NCBI GenBank assembly: GCA_949775045.1
Contig: OX459104.1
Span: 8,287,427 to 8,351,426 of the forward strand
Length of the DNA: 64,000 nt
From: Metridium senile
Lineage: Eukaryota > Cnidaria > Anthozoa > Actiniaria > Metridiidae
Direction of reading: 5' to 3'
Shown here: piece by piece, positions 44,841 to 55,315 of the stretch
Position numbering within the stretch: the stretch's first letter is position 1
How the letters are laid out: every line of letters starts with the position of its first letter
Notes under the pieces: model-generated
The model's database searches: none
What the model was told of the DNA's origin: nothing
What the model saw: the letters and a program-made list of their open reading frames with translations, nothing else
Made by a program: the position numbers and the translations under genes

Positions 44841-47800
44841 CTGGAAAGAGTGATTGTTTCGATTTGAAATGATAATGATGGTAATGAATGATAATGGCGA
44901 TTACAAAAAAATGATGATGGCGGTGTGGATGGTAATGAAGATGACATATATATGATGGCGATAATGCTGGTAATGATAATGGCGATAACAATGTTGATGG
45001 TGGTGGTGTGGATGGGAATGGTGATGACATATTTATGATGGCGATAATGGTGGTAATGATAATGGCGATAACAATGATGGCACCAGGGGTTCTCTCCCTA
45101 TCCATTCAAGTATTAGGGGTGATCGGTGCTCCTATTAGGGTTGAAAACATTTTCTGTGCGTACCTTTAGGGTCCTTTTAGGGTTCTGGCTCAAAAATAAA
45201 TTACGTGAGACATGACTTTGTACCTGGAATTGTCATTTTTGACTAAAACTAGGTCTAGCTGCCAAGAACATTGCACCATAGAACCTTTTAGTGGTTGAAT
45301 CCAGCAAGGCTTTAACAGTTTTCTTAATTTATGCTTACTTTTTGGTGTTCATTTTCAAATCCGGCCGCCGATCACCCCCACCACTTGGACAAAGGGAGTC
45401 TACCCCACCCCACCGGGACTTCCTACCTGTTCCCCTCTTGCCCAACGAACATAATGCTTCGTATTTTCGTTTTTTAACATTCACTTCAAACGGCCCCTGT
45501 CCTATATCTTCCCCTTCGATTTTCACTGACACCAAAGCAGCTCCTATCTCTGGAGGAACGTAGGATACAATGTAAGACCCATCGCCGTTATCAATGACAT
45601 CCCTGGAGACATCTTGGCCGGCAACAATGTCATGCGTTTTGTTCGTCTCTCTTCTGTAATCTACAAAGACCGAGATAGCTTCCGAGGGAACGTTAATGAT
45701 CTCCCCTTGCGCGCTTAACGTGAAGCTGGTTTCCAGGCCTTGGTATATCTCGGCCTTGGGATCAACTCCTGGACCGATTGCGGTGCATTTACGAGGATCA
45801 ATGGCTAAAATACGCCCGAAGCCTTGTAGAAACAAATCGTCAAATAACTTACTATTGTCAACAAAAGCCTTTCTTTCACAAGATAAAGGTTTCAAGATGA
45901 TTTCAGTACTTGAAAGTTCTTTTAGGGTCTCTTTGATCGAGTTAGCTTCATGGGAAATTACGAAGGCGTCGCCTTTCTCCTGCAAAACGCGCGCGCAGTC
46001 GATAGCATTGCAAATCTCTTCGTTTTGCTTTGATAAACGTGACTTAATATTTTCCACGTCGAGACGAGATTCATGACAACTTTGCTCGATTGCCTTCAAC
46101 AATTGCTGTTCCTGCTTCCGTATTTCGTTGACACACTTTTCTGCGTAAGTATGGATCATACTTTCGATGTTCTTCAAATGATCTGTCTCTTCATCGTACT
46201 TCTTTGCAATAGCTTGTATTTCATTTTCAATGCGTGTTAGCTTGTTCTGCGCAGTCAGGATTTCATCTTTGATATCTTGGCGTGCTTCGAGCAATTCAGG
46301 ACCGTTGACTTTATGTATGCGGTGGTCAATACTGGCACAAAGATCACCGGTGTTTCTTTTGCAGTCATAACATACGTAATTCAAAGGCAAGTCCTTGTGG
46401 TGTTCATTGAGGGACTTTATTTCACCTTTTTAAACAGAAAAAAAGCAATAGCTAGTGATGATGACGATAATAATGACGATAGTGATGATAGTATTGATGT
46501 ATATGAGAGTAATGGAGATCATGAAAATGATGATAATAATGATGATGATAGTAATGGTGATGGTTGTGGTCTGGTGATGATGATGATAATAAAAATAATA
46601 TATTAGCTAGTGACGATAGTGACGATAGTATTGATGTATATGAGGGTAATGGTGATGATGAAAATGATGATGGTATTCATGAATATAGGGCGATGGTGAG
46701 GATTATAATGATGATGACAGCATAATAATGACGATAGCGATGATAGTATTCGTGTTTATGAGGGTGATATGGGAATGATGATGATGATGATGATGATGAA
46801 TAAATAATAATGATCCATTGTAATAATAAGATGATGTTTCATGACATTTTGAGCATGATAATGATTTTGACGGCGGAATACTATAATATTGTGGTGATGG
46901 AGGTGGTGATGGTGATGGTGATGGTGATGGTGATCCAGTGGTGATGTTGGTAGTGATGGCGATGAAGGTGGTGATGGTGATGGTGATGGTGATGGTGATG
47001 GTGATGGTGATGGTGATGGTGATGGTGATGGTGATGGTGATGGTGATGGTGATGGTGGTGGTGGTGGTGGTGGTGATGGTGATGGTGGTGGTGATGGTGA
47101 TGGTGATGGTGATGGTGATGGTGATGGTGATGGTGATGGTGATGGTGATGGTGATGGTGATGGTGATGGTGATGGTGATGGTGATGGTGATGGTGATGGT
47201 GATGGTGATGGTGATGGTGATGGTGATGGTGATGGTGATGGTGATGGTGATGGTGATGGTGATGGTGATGGTGATGGTGATGGTGATGGTGATGGTGTTG
47301 GTGATGGTGATGGTGATGGTGATGGTGATGGTGATGGTGATGGTGATGGTGATGGTGATGGTGATGGTGATGGTGATGGTGATGGTGATGGTGATGGTGA
47401 TGGTGATGGTGATGGTGATGGTGATGGTGATGGTGATGGTGATGGTGATGGTGATGGTGATGGTGATGGTGATGGTGATGGTGATGGTGATGGTGATGGT
47501 GGTTGTGGTGGTGGTGGTGATGGTGATGGTGATGGTGATGGTGGTGATCCAGTGGTGATGGTGGTGGTGATAACAGTGATGTGACATAAGATGGGGATGA
47601 TTTAGAATGTTTGAGAGTCGCTAGTTTTCCTTTCGTGTTTTTTGTTTGTTTGCTTGTCAATTCGTTTGTTTGTTTGTTTGTCAGTTAGTCAATTCGTTCG
47701 TTTGTTTGTTTGTTTGTCAGTTAGTCAATTCGTTCGTTTGTTTGTTTGTTTGTCAGTTAGTCAGTTCGTTTGTTTGTTTGCTGTCCGTTTTAAATAGTCC

Positions 47801-48524
47801 TCCACGGTACAAACACGTCATTTTAATAAAGATAATAATACATACCAAGAGCATCTTTGATGTCATCTATTCCTTTCTCCATCTTTGAAAGTTTTTGTTT
47901 CAGCTCTATATCCTGGAGGTGCCATCGCTCCAATTCCTGGATATTATTCTGCCTGTCTGTCTCTGTCAAGGGTCCTACCAAATACTGATGTACTTCATTC
48001 ATCCACTCTCGTCTCTTGTCCTCGCCATAGTTACTTACAATTCGAACTAAAGTCTCAGATAACTTATCCCAGAGATTGTCGAACTCCGCGTCAGTGAGTT
48101 TCATGGCTGTAGTATGAGCATATACTTCATTTCTATGTACCTTCACCCTTACAATGTCCGCAGCTAGGGTTTGCTCGGGTTCTGGAGGCATTCTATTCCA
48201 CCCTTGTGTAGGATTTTCGGGAAAAGTACCTCGGATACTCTGCAGTAGTAAAACAATTAGTGAAATATCAAAGTCTTCTGACTTACCGAACTTTCCAGGA
48301 GAGGGGTAGAGTAAGGCCGTTTGGAATGAGTTCGTTTTTTTCAAGAGGCATCCCTTAAAGCTTGGAATTTCTAGCTTAGAGTGTAGAATTAAAGTTGGAT
48401 GGATGTTATCTAGCACATCTCTCAGCACCCTAGTGCCGCCCACTATCAGAAGTCGACAGAGACGGATGAAGTTGTCTTGCTCTTTGGATGTTATATCGTG
48501 GACTTTTACTAAAGGCGCTGCCAT
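44053..48524 (-). CDS. DZIP3-HEPN/B-box/coiled-coil/filamin/NHL protein, 821 residues
   Basis: Three exons on the minus strand: 48524-47846, 46425-45427 and 44840-44053, with consensus splice sites and phase-1 introns, total 2466 nt including the stop. Order: DZIP3-like HEPN domain (~15-185), degenerate B-box (~232-266), coiled coil (~270-400), filamin/Ig repeat (~439-543), six NHL blades (~560-821). There is no RING. The HEPN motif RNEVYAH (R131, H137) matches the R-x4-6-H signature of HEPN ribonucleases. TRIM-NHL proteins such as TRIM71 bind RNA through the NHL propeller. The inferred role is a cytoplasmic RNA-binding, possibly antiviral or mRNA-regulating protein. The frame is open throughout, and start context and domain integrity suggest a functional gene. 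It could also be called a TRIM2/3/71-like protein. Confidence 0.87.
45084..45410. mobile_element. ~330-bp MITE in intron 2, abutting the exon 2 donor
   Basis: The left end GGGGTTCTCTCCCT...AGGGGTGATCGG is mirrored by CCGATCACCCCCACC...AGGGAGTCTACCCC on the right. Related copies or fragments occur at 50362-50530 and 52905-53130. Its right border is ~16 bp from the exon 2 splice donor at 45426. Confidence 0.65.
45427..46425 (-). CDS. Exon 2: B-box-like, coiled coil, filamin domain
   Basis: Acceptor TTTAAAAAG before 46425, donor ACAG/GTAGGA after 45427; 999 bp. The B-box keeps C245, C248, C256, H261 and H264 but lacks the first Cys and has Ile in place of another. Coiled coil from about [10 protein letters not shown] to [10 protein letters not shown]. 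Filamin repeat with [15 protein letters not shown] and GQGPFEVNV. Reading past the donor runs into the MITE. Confidence 0.88.
46440..46830. repeat. GAT/GATA-rich low-complexity sequence in intron 1
   Basis: Imperfect GATGAT, GATAAT and GTGATGATAG words with a ~190-bp duplicated phrase (GATAGTATTGATGTATATGA at 46488 and 46629). Non-coding. Confidence 0.85.
46890..47575. repeat. Giant (GGTGAT)n hexanucleotide array in intron 1
   Basis: About 660 bp of nearly pure GGTGAT (ATCACC on the gene's strand), with a few GGTGGT and GGTGTT variants. The His-, Thr/Ile- and Met/Val-repeat ORFs in all frames are artefacts. Confidence 0.97.
47640..47790 (+). repeat. TTTG-rich ~43-bp tandem repeat in intron 1
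   Basis: Three to four copies of TTCGTTTGTTTGTTTGTC followed by AGTTAGTCAA, close to the exon 1 donor. Confidence 0.88.
47846..48524 (-). CDS. Exon 1: DZIP3-like HEPN domain
   Basis: ATG at 48524, donor CTTG/GTATGT after 47846; 679 bp. Family-typical phrases include [55 protein letters not shown] and RNEVYAH. The ATG is preceded by CTCTTGTTTATAG/A, a good 3' splice acceptor, so a 5'-UTR exon probably lies upstream. Confidence 0.9.
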
Positions 48525-48639
48525 TCTATAAACAAGAGAAACTTTAGTATGAACATAAGAAGAAACTCCAATACACTATAGAGGACTTTTCCGCAGGACC
48601 ACTTCCTGTTTAGGGAAGTAAAGGGAAGGAAATTTACAG

Positions 48640-49800
48640 GCTTCCTTTATTGCATTTGCAAGATATTTACTGGTTCCCTTAATAAATTTATATGATATTT
48701 ACAGGCCCCCTATATTGCATTTGCAGAATACTTACAGGGTTCCTTTATTGCATTTGCAAGATATTTACCGGCTTCCTTTATTCAATTTGCAGAATATTTA
48801 CAGGCTTCTTTATTGCATTTGCAAGATATTTACAGGTTCTCTTAATAAATTTACATGATATTTACAGGCCCCCTTTATTGCATTTGCAGAATATTTACAG
48901 GCTTCCTTTGTTGCATTTGCAAGATATTTACATGCTTCCTTTATTGCATTTGCAAGATATTTACCGGCTTCCTTTATTCAATTTGCAGAATATTTACAGG
49001 CTTCCTTTATTGCATTTGCAAGATATTCACAGGTTCTCTTAATAAATTTACATGATATTTATAGACACCCTTTATTGCATGTTCAGAATATTTACAGGCT
49101 TCATTTATTGCATTTGCAAGATATTAACAGGCTTCCTTTATTACATTTGCAAGATATTTACATGCCCCCTTTATTACATTTGCAAGATATTTACATGCCC
49201 CTTTATTACATTTGCAAGATATTTACATGCCCCCTTTATTACATTTGCAAGATATTTACATGCCCCCTTTATTGCATTTGCAAGATATTTGCAGGCCCCC
49301 ATTATTACATTTGCATGCAGGATATTTACATGCCCCCCTTTATTACAGTTGCAAGATATTTACATGCCCCCTTTATTACATTTGCAAAATATTTGCAGGC
49401 CCCCATTATTACATTTACATGCAGAATATTTACATGCCCCCTTTATTACATTTGCAAGATATTTACATGCCCCCTTTATTGCATTTGCAAGATATTTGCA
49501 GGCCCCCATTATTACATTTGCATGCAGGATATTTACATGCCCCCTTTATTACATTTGCAAGATATTTACATGCCCCCTTTATTGCATTTACATGATATTT
49601 ACAGGCCCCATTTTTGCATTTGAGGATATTAACAGATTCTCTTAATAAATTTGCAAGATATTTACATGCCCCCTTTAATGCATTTGCAGGATATATACAG
49701 GCTTAATTTATTGCATTTACAGAATATTTACAGGCTCTCTTAATAAATTTACATGCTATTTTCAGGCCAGCTTTATTGCATTTCCAAGATATTTACTGGT
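48640..49800 (+). repeat. 33-bp minisatellite, array A
   Basis: About 35 copies of a unit such as CATTTGCAAGATATTTACAT + GCCCCCTTTATTA. Because 33 is divisible by three, all three plus frames stay open and yield spurious ORFs with 11-residue repeats (for example LHLQDIYMPPL). Confidence 0.95.
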
Positions 49801-49804
49801 TGTC

Positions 49805-51335
49805 TTAATAATGGTAATAGAACTAAGTGGAGTGCAATTTGGTCTGATATCAAACGCGCGATAACAACAGTAATCGCAAGTTTGATATCAGACCAAAATT
49901 GCACGACACGAAGTTCAATTATCACTTTATTATATCCATTTTGAAATCAAACTATAGTTTATAGCATGCTTTTATTAATTTTTTTGAATACCGGAAACGG
50001 AAATGCTGTTTTTACATTGAAAATGTCATGTGACAGGTCATTTGCAAGTTTGACAAGTGATCACTAGTTTGCTTGGCAGCTCAAAGGTCCTGCAAATTTG
50101 ACGAAATTTATAGTTTAATCTTCAACATCTGACTCATTAAGGTACGGTTTTTGTGTCTTCTGTAGCTGAGGAGATATTCGGGACTAATCTTGTTATATTT
50201 CGATAACTAACTTGATCGTACACATGTGTGGAATGGCGTTGAGCTCAGCAAAACCGGCACTCGCGAAACTGAACATTATAAATCAAGCAATATTTGGTTA
50301 AAGTTAAAGCCATCAGTTCGTTAAAACTACAAATTAGATTTAAAAACAATGATTTTAGCCTGGGGGGGTTCTCCCTTAATCCAAGTGGTAGGGGTGATCG
50401 GCGTACCTTTAAGGGTCCATTTAGAGATGTGGCTCAAAAATCAGTTCTAAGGGTCGTTTTTACTCTGCTTTATGTGTATCTGAGCGTACCTTTTAGGGGT
50501 CATTTTCAAAATATCCGGAATATTTTGGAGCTGAGAACATGCTTTTGGACGTAAAAAGTTGTCCTACAAATCATTAACACAGAAATGACAGTCCCTGGCA
50601 CTTATGAATTCCGAGCTCATATCAGTAACTCGTACAAGTAGAAAACCGTTTCTTTTCCTTCAAATAAAACTGACATGGAACTTTGCAATCTTCTGGTGGA
50701 TTCCAGAATTTGATGATGTATACATTCAAAATGGAGAAATGTGCTTAATGTTTTGAAGAAGTTTTCACTGTTTCACTGTTTTATTCGCCGTCACAGTGTT
50801 TTTATGGAGAGCAGATGGCTTCTGTTTATATCTTTGCCCTCGTTTTAAGTTGCTGGAAATCATTTAAACATCTTCTTCGTGGCATGGCTCTTTATATTTT
50901 GCAAGTTTTTGGGTAGCCTACTGGTGGTTTGCTCGCTGGACTTCAGGATCATTCGAACTACTAACATCCAAAATTAGCCACATCTTCGTCCAAATAGACA
51001 CACAATAATGGGAAATCAGTTTCTATAGCATTACTTCGACGTCAAGGATGCTTTTGGATTATCTAAGTACTGTAAGTTATTGAATTCATCCATGTTTGTT
51101 CTCCAAAACTGTAACAAAACACTTGAAAACTGTTTTTTTTTTAGCATTACATTTACTGTCACCTGATAGTTTGTTAGTTTCCTGTAATCTTATTGGCTGA
51201 CAAAAAGATGCGATTCGGAGTCAAAAAGATGCGATTCGGACTCAAAAAGTGCGATTCGTGCTTGAATCACTCTGCTGAGAGCCAATCAGATTACAGGATT
51301 TGCTAGTGATTTCAAAATGGATATAATAAATATAT
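49805..51335. mobile_element. ~1.5-kb foldback insertion splitting the 33-bp minisatellite
   Basis: ATATCCATTTTGAAATCA near 49934 is mirrored by TGATTTCAAAATGGATAT near 51309. A smaller hairpin (TTTGGTCTGATATCAAAC and inverse) lies at 49838-49903, and another (CCTGTAATCTTATTGG / CCAATCAGATTACAGG) at 51181-51298. A fragment of the intron-2 MITE family lies at 50362-50530. No gene recognised. Exact borders are uncertain. Confidence 0.5.
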
Positions 51336-51600
51336 TAACATGATATTTACAGGCCCTCTTTATTGCATTTATACAGAATATTTACAGGGCCTCTTAATAA
51401 ATTTACATGATATTTGAAGGCCCCCTTTATTGCATTTGCAGGATATTAACACGTTCTCTTAATAAATTTGCAAGATATTTACAGGCTTCCTTTATTGCAT
51501 TTGCAGGATATTTTATACAGGTTCCCTTTAATGCACTTACAGGATATTTACCAGCTCCCTTTATTTTATTTGCAGGATAATTACAGACTTTGTAAATACC
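51336..51600 (+). repeat. 33-bp minisatellite, array B
   Basis: Degenerate copies of the same unit (CATTTGCAGGATATTTAC and similar), presumably once continuous with array A. Confidence 0.85.
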
Positions 51601-52640
51601 ATGGAAATTGATTTTACAGAGTTTGTAAATTTGGTTTTACATGAAATTTACAAACTATGTAAATCGATTAACTTTTCCAGTGGCAACAAAGTTGACACTC
51701 CAAGTATATAACTTTAGTTACTCCTATGAAGACGACAAGAACTTCGTACAAGCTTCAGATGGACAACAGAAGATGGCGATTGACAAGCGCTTCTTGCACA
51801 CTGAACAACGAAAATATATACAAGAAAAATGTAAGTTGCCACATCCTGTTATCTAGCAGTTCAACTTAGCAATTTGGAATCGATGTAAATTAAAGTCATA
51901 TTTCTTTCTTTACAATATGTCAGAGAAAGTGACCAGTTTAACTCGCGACAAGAACAAATAAACTGCTCAAATCTGCCTGTCTGAAAACTACTCCTAACAG
52001 CCCAAATCGCCTCAAATATAACACAAATTCCCTCAGTAACTATCTATCTTTCTTTTTCTGTCTTTTATTTTGCAAAAACAACTTAATATTACTGTTTCTG
52101 AGACTTTTTGAACTCACTTGACCGATGATCGATCCTTCCCGGAAAAGATAATTAAATGAACCAGCGGATCAACGGACCAGCGGATCAACAGAACGACTAA
52201 CCATTAGGAAAAGTCGCAAGGACAAAAAAATTAAAATAAAAATAAAATGAAATAAAATGAAATAAATAGATAAATAAACAGCAACAGCAACAACAACAAT
52301 AACAAATCGTGTCAAGATAATCCGAGAAAATTAATAATTATTAACTCAAACTTAAAGCTCAAAACTCAGAAACAATGTCGGTGACCTTATTGTTATTGAA
52401 CTTTGTCAATTTATCTTGGTTAATTTCAACTTTGTTAATTGAACTTTGTACATTTATGACATCATTAAATAAAAAAATATGCAAAACCTCAACATATTGT
52501 ATGATAGGTGAACACCTAATATGGTATATCCATTGTCTACGTGACCTCTGTTCTCAGTTCTCTCAATATTTCGCTTAAATAGACTGTAAAATCACGATAG
52601 CAGCATTTCACTTTCAATACAAACCGCTATTATAATATAA
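51601..52640. other. No gene recognised
   Basis: About 1 kb of AT-rich sequence with ORFs up to 71 codons (51641-51856) that match nothing I know. A purine-rich stretch with AAATGAAATAAA words lies at 52230-52310. Confidence 0.45.
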
Positions 52641-52893
52641 TATTTTCCACAGCAGATCCACATAGTGGTTATTCTTCTGCTGGCACTCACACTCACTACC
52701 TCTACATTACATATTTTAATGAGGGAGGAGAAACCGGAATACTCGGAGGAGAAAAAAGCATCGTGGCAGGGTAAAGAACAACACATCAAACAAACTCAAT
52801 TCACATATGATCCAGTTCCCGAGCTGGGAATCGAGCCCGGATCACAGCGGTGAAAGGCCGGTGCTCTAAACACTCGGCCAACCATGCCACCAT
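52640..52893 (-). mobile_element. tRNA-derived SINE
   Basis: On the minus strand the head begins GGTGGCATGGTTGGCCGAGT (A box) and includes GGGCTCGATTCCC (B box) at about 52815-52893. It is followed by a non-tRNA body containing CGAGTATTCCGGTTTCTCC. The head resembles a tRNA with a long variable region but lacks a clean acceptor stem. Confidence 0.7.
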
Positions 52894-52894
52894 G

Positions 52895-53130
52895 CCTTAT
52901 GAAAATATGTTCCTGTGTGTACCTTAGGGTTGTCGCTCATAAGTCAAGTATATATACCACGTGAATCCATACCTATAAGGAACATTTTCAACTTCGCTTT
53001 GTTACTACCAAGAACAGTACACAGTCGTACCTTTTAGGCGCTGAAATCAACATTACTACAACAGTTCTTTTAACTTATGCGTACCATTTAGGATCGACCA
53101 CCGATCACCCTACCGCCCAGTAATCCAGCA
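52895..53130. repeat. Fragment of the intron-2 MITE family
   Basis: Phrases GTACCTTTTAGG, GTACCATTTAGGATCG and CCGATCACCCTACCGCC match the MITE at 45084-45410. Confidence 0.5.
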
Positions 53131-53499
53131 CCAGTCGAAAGCGCCTATACAGTACCGCTATTTTTTGGTATCAAGTTTAAAAAAATTGTTTGGAAAGACT
53201 CTATTGTTTTTGAAGTTACTGTCCTCCATATATGGAGGCGTAGCTTCTATGTTGTCGTTCGATGTAAGTCTGAGTGTAAACAAAGGAAGCCCAAAATACT
53301 TCAAAAATCAATCGATTATCGATCGTCTTCTACTTTTTTCAACAATGATTGGTTGAAGCATTTAACGTGATCCATTACGATCCACGACACGCTTTTCGGC
53401 TTATTATCGACAAATTATCGATTGAAAAGTTTACACGAATCGAAAACAAAATGACGTGAGGCAAAAACCATTTAACTTGTTTTGCCTCTAGTGTAATTA

Positions 53500-53724
53500 C
53501 CATTCTCTTACCCAGACCCTTCTCAGCTTCACTGATCAAAGGCTCTGGTCGGACACAAACCGGAAGACCCAGAATCTGGGTCGTCAGATATGCGCATGCT
53601 CAATATTTTCTAACTTCCGGTAACGTCGGTTGAACAAAATGGCGAATTTCATTACAAGTTAATTCTCGCTGATGCGTTAACCCAAACTAAACTTAAAATT
53701 CAATTTGGTTATGGTTATAGTTAT
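53500..53724 (+). repeat. Dispersed repeat hosting the Penelope-like insertion
   Basis: Inverted homologue of 32750-32900 (shared phrases GATATGCGCATGCTCAATAT and AATTCTCGCTGATGCGTTAA). It ends at GGTTATAGTTAT, the target of the retroelement. Confidence 0.65.
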
Positions 53725-54730
53725 AAGAGTGAATGGTCTGATCCCAGGTGTAATCGATGTAGATGAGGCATGATCGTCCGGGGTGGTGTAGTCTTGAGAA
53801 AGACTGATGGTGTTGATGTCTGACGTTTCGACAACCTGAGCGGAAGTCATCTTCAGAGTAAAGAAAATGAAACACAAAGCTACCACTATTAAGACTTTGA
53901 CTCGACGTGCACAACGTGTTTGTGATTCACCTAACAAACTTCATGACGAGTACGAATATTTGCAAAGTGTGTTCGATAAGAACAATTACAATGTAGATTT
54001 CGTCAAACGAAACATTCACAAAAACACTTCACTTACTGACAGAACCGACAATCAACCCACAGCCACTGCCACCATACCGTACATCAGAGGTACTTCTGAG
54101 ACCATTCAACGCATATTACAACCCTACAACATTCGCGTTGCTCACAAGCCTACTATGACATTAAGACGTTTATTGACTAACGTTAAGGACAAAGACGAAC
54201 CCATTAACAGACAAGGAGCTATTTACAAAATAGCTTGTTCCGACTGTAACGCTACCTACATCGGTGAGACCGGCAGGAATTTGAACACGAGACTAACTGA
54301 ACATAAACGTGCCACGAAAAACAAAGACCCTAACAACCACATTGCGGAACATCACAAACATACTGGCCACTCCATTAACTGGGACTCTGCCGCCTCCATT
54401 ACACATTGCACTAACTATCACCAACGCCGACTACTTGAAAGCTGGTACACCGGCTTAGAACAAAAGCCACTTAACCGTTGCATAACACTACCGGCTTCCT
54501 ACAATAGACTCATTAACGACTTCAAACTTTCCGCTAAAACAATGACTAACACCTACCCACGCATCAACAACAACATTACCGACGAACCAGACACATAAAT
54601 AACACCGCTGTCTTTTCATTTTCTTTACTCTGAAGATGACTTCCGCTCAGGTTGTCGAAACGTCAGACATCAACACCATCAGTCTTTCTCAAGACTACAC
54701 CACCCCGGACGATCATGCCTCATCTACATC
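53725..54730 (+). mobile_element. 5'-truncated Penelope-like retroelement with inverted ends
   Basis: A GGTTATAGTTAT duplication flanks it (53713-53724 and 54731-54742). Inverted arms of ~118 bp (53753-53870, 54615-54732) surround a single ORF. The right arm contains CTGAAGATGACTTCCGCTC ... GTCGAAACGTCAGAC, a degenerate form of the hammerhead core seen at Penelope ends. Only the 3' part of the element is present. Confidence 0.8.
53867..54598 (+). CDS. Penelope-like protein C-terminus with GIY-YIG endonuclease
   Basis: 243 residues, open to TAA at 54596-54598. Residues 1-60 (TLTRRAQRVCDS, YLQSVFDKNNY) match the segment that follows the reverse transcriptase in Penelope-like elements. Residues ~118-200 form a GIY-YIG nuclease: AIYKIAC...YIG, ETGRNLNTRLTEHKRA with the conserved Arg, then H.....GH, and RRLLESWY with Glu. 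In these retroelements the nuclease nicks target DNA. The upstream reverse transcriptase is absent, so the copy is incapable of autonomous movement, although its remaining frame is intact. The Met at 53867 lies in the arm and may not be a real start. Confidence 0.88.
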   Translation: MKHKATTIKTLTRRAQRVCDSPNKLHDEYEYLQSVFDKNNYNVDFVKRNIHKNTSLTDRTDNQPTATATIPYIRGTSETIQRILQPYNIRVAHKPTMTLRRLLTNVKDKDEPINRQGAIYKIACSDCNATYIGETGRNLNTRLTEHKRATKNKDPNNHIAEHHKHTGHSINWDSAASITHCTNYHQRRLLESWYTGLEQKPLNRCITLPASYNRLINDFKLSAKTMTNTYPRINNNITDEPDT

Positions 54731-54994
54731 GGTTATAGTTATGTCAAGTGCTCGAACAAAGTAAATGAATTGCCACCGGCAAACAGGTGTGCGTAAAACG
54801 AGGACGGCGGACGAGGAGGACGGTGGACGAAACGGACATATCAAACTTATTGCCATACATCGTGAACATTTAGCTTTCACTAGTGTCCAGGTACACTCGG
54901 CCATAATTTCACTAGTGCGCTTGCGCCGTAGTATCAAATTTCGCGGGAAATCAGTCACGCGTCGGCTTGCAGTGATAAATATGGAGTCGCCGAG

Positions 54995-55315
54995 ATTATA
55001 ATACGCGAAAGAAAGCCACCGAAACTCTTTATTAATGAAGTTTTTACTGAAACTATTAAGTCCAAAAATACAAGAAAGAAACGTCAAGTTCGAAAACTGT
55101 ATCCTGTAATAATCACAGATGTAGACAAGGTACGAAAGAAGGTTAAAATTCACTTCATAGGATACAGTACTTCATACGATGACTGGAGATCTTGCAGTGA
55201 CGGGGATACAAGCAAAGTTTTTTAGCGTTTAGAACCCTACAAAGAACCATCAAATGCTTCATTTACGGACAGAAACGACTTGATTAATAGAGAATTGAAC
55301 TTTACCGTGAAATAA
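54995..55315 (+). pseudogene. Tudor-knot/chromo-barrel-like protein fragment with internal stop
   Basis: The frame reading RERKPPKLFINEVF ... RKLYPVIITDVD ... KKVKIHFIGYSTSYDDWRS reaches TAG at 55223-55225. The same frame continues with RLEPYKEPSNASF to TAA at 55313-55315. The pattern H-F-x-G-Y-x5-D-D-W is characteristic of Tudor-knot/chromo-barrel folds. No ATG or splice site explains the 5' end. It is probably a degenerate gene or transposon-derived fragment. Confidence 0.5.

Noticed and set aside
46703..47660. Long ORFs of poly-His, Thr-Ile and Met-Val repeats on both strands
   Set aside because: They are translations of the GGTGAT array lying in an intron; no unique coding sequence.
48692..49645. 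ORFs up to 197 codons with 11-residue repeats
   Set aside because: The 33-bp minisatellite keeps three frames open at once, a periodicity artefact.
52815..52893. Functional tRNA gene on the minus strand
   Set aside because: Pol III boxes are present but no clean acceptor stem; a SINE body follows directly.
54713..55153. 146-codon minus-strand ORF
   Set aside because: Antisense to the Tudor-knot-like frame and the Penelope right arm; no domain seen.
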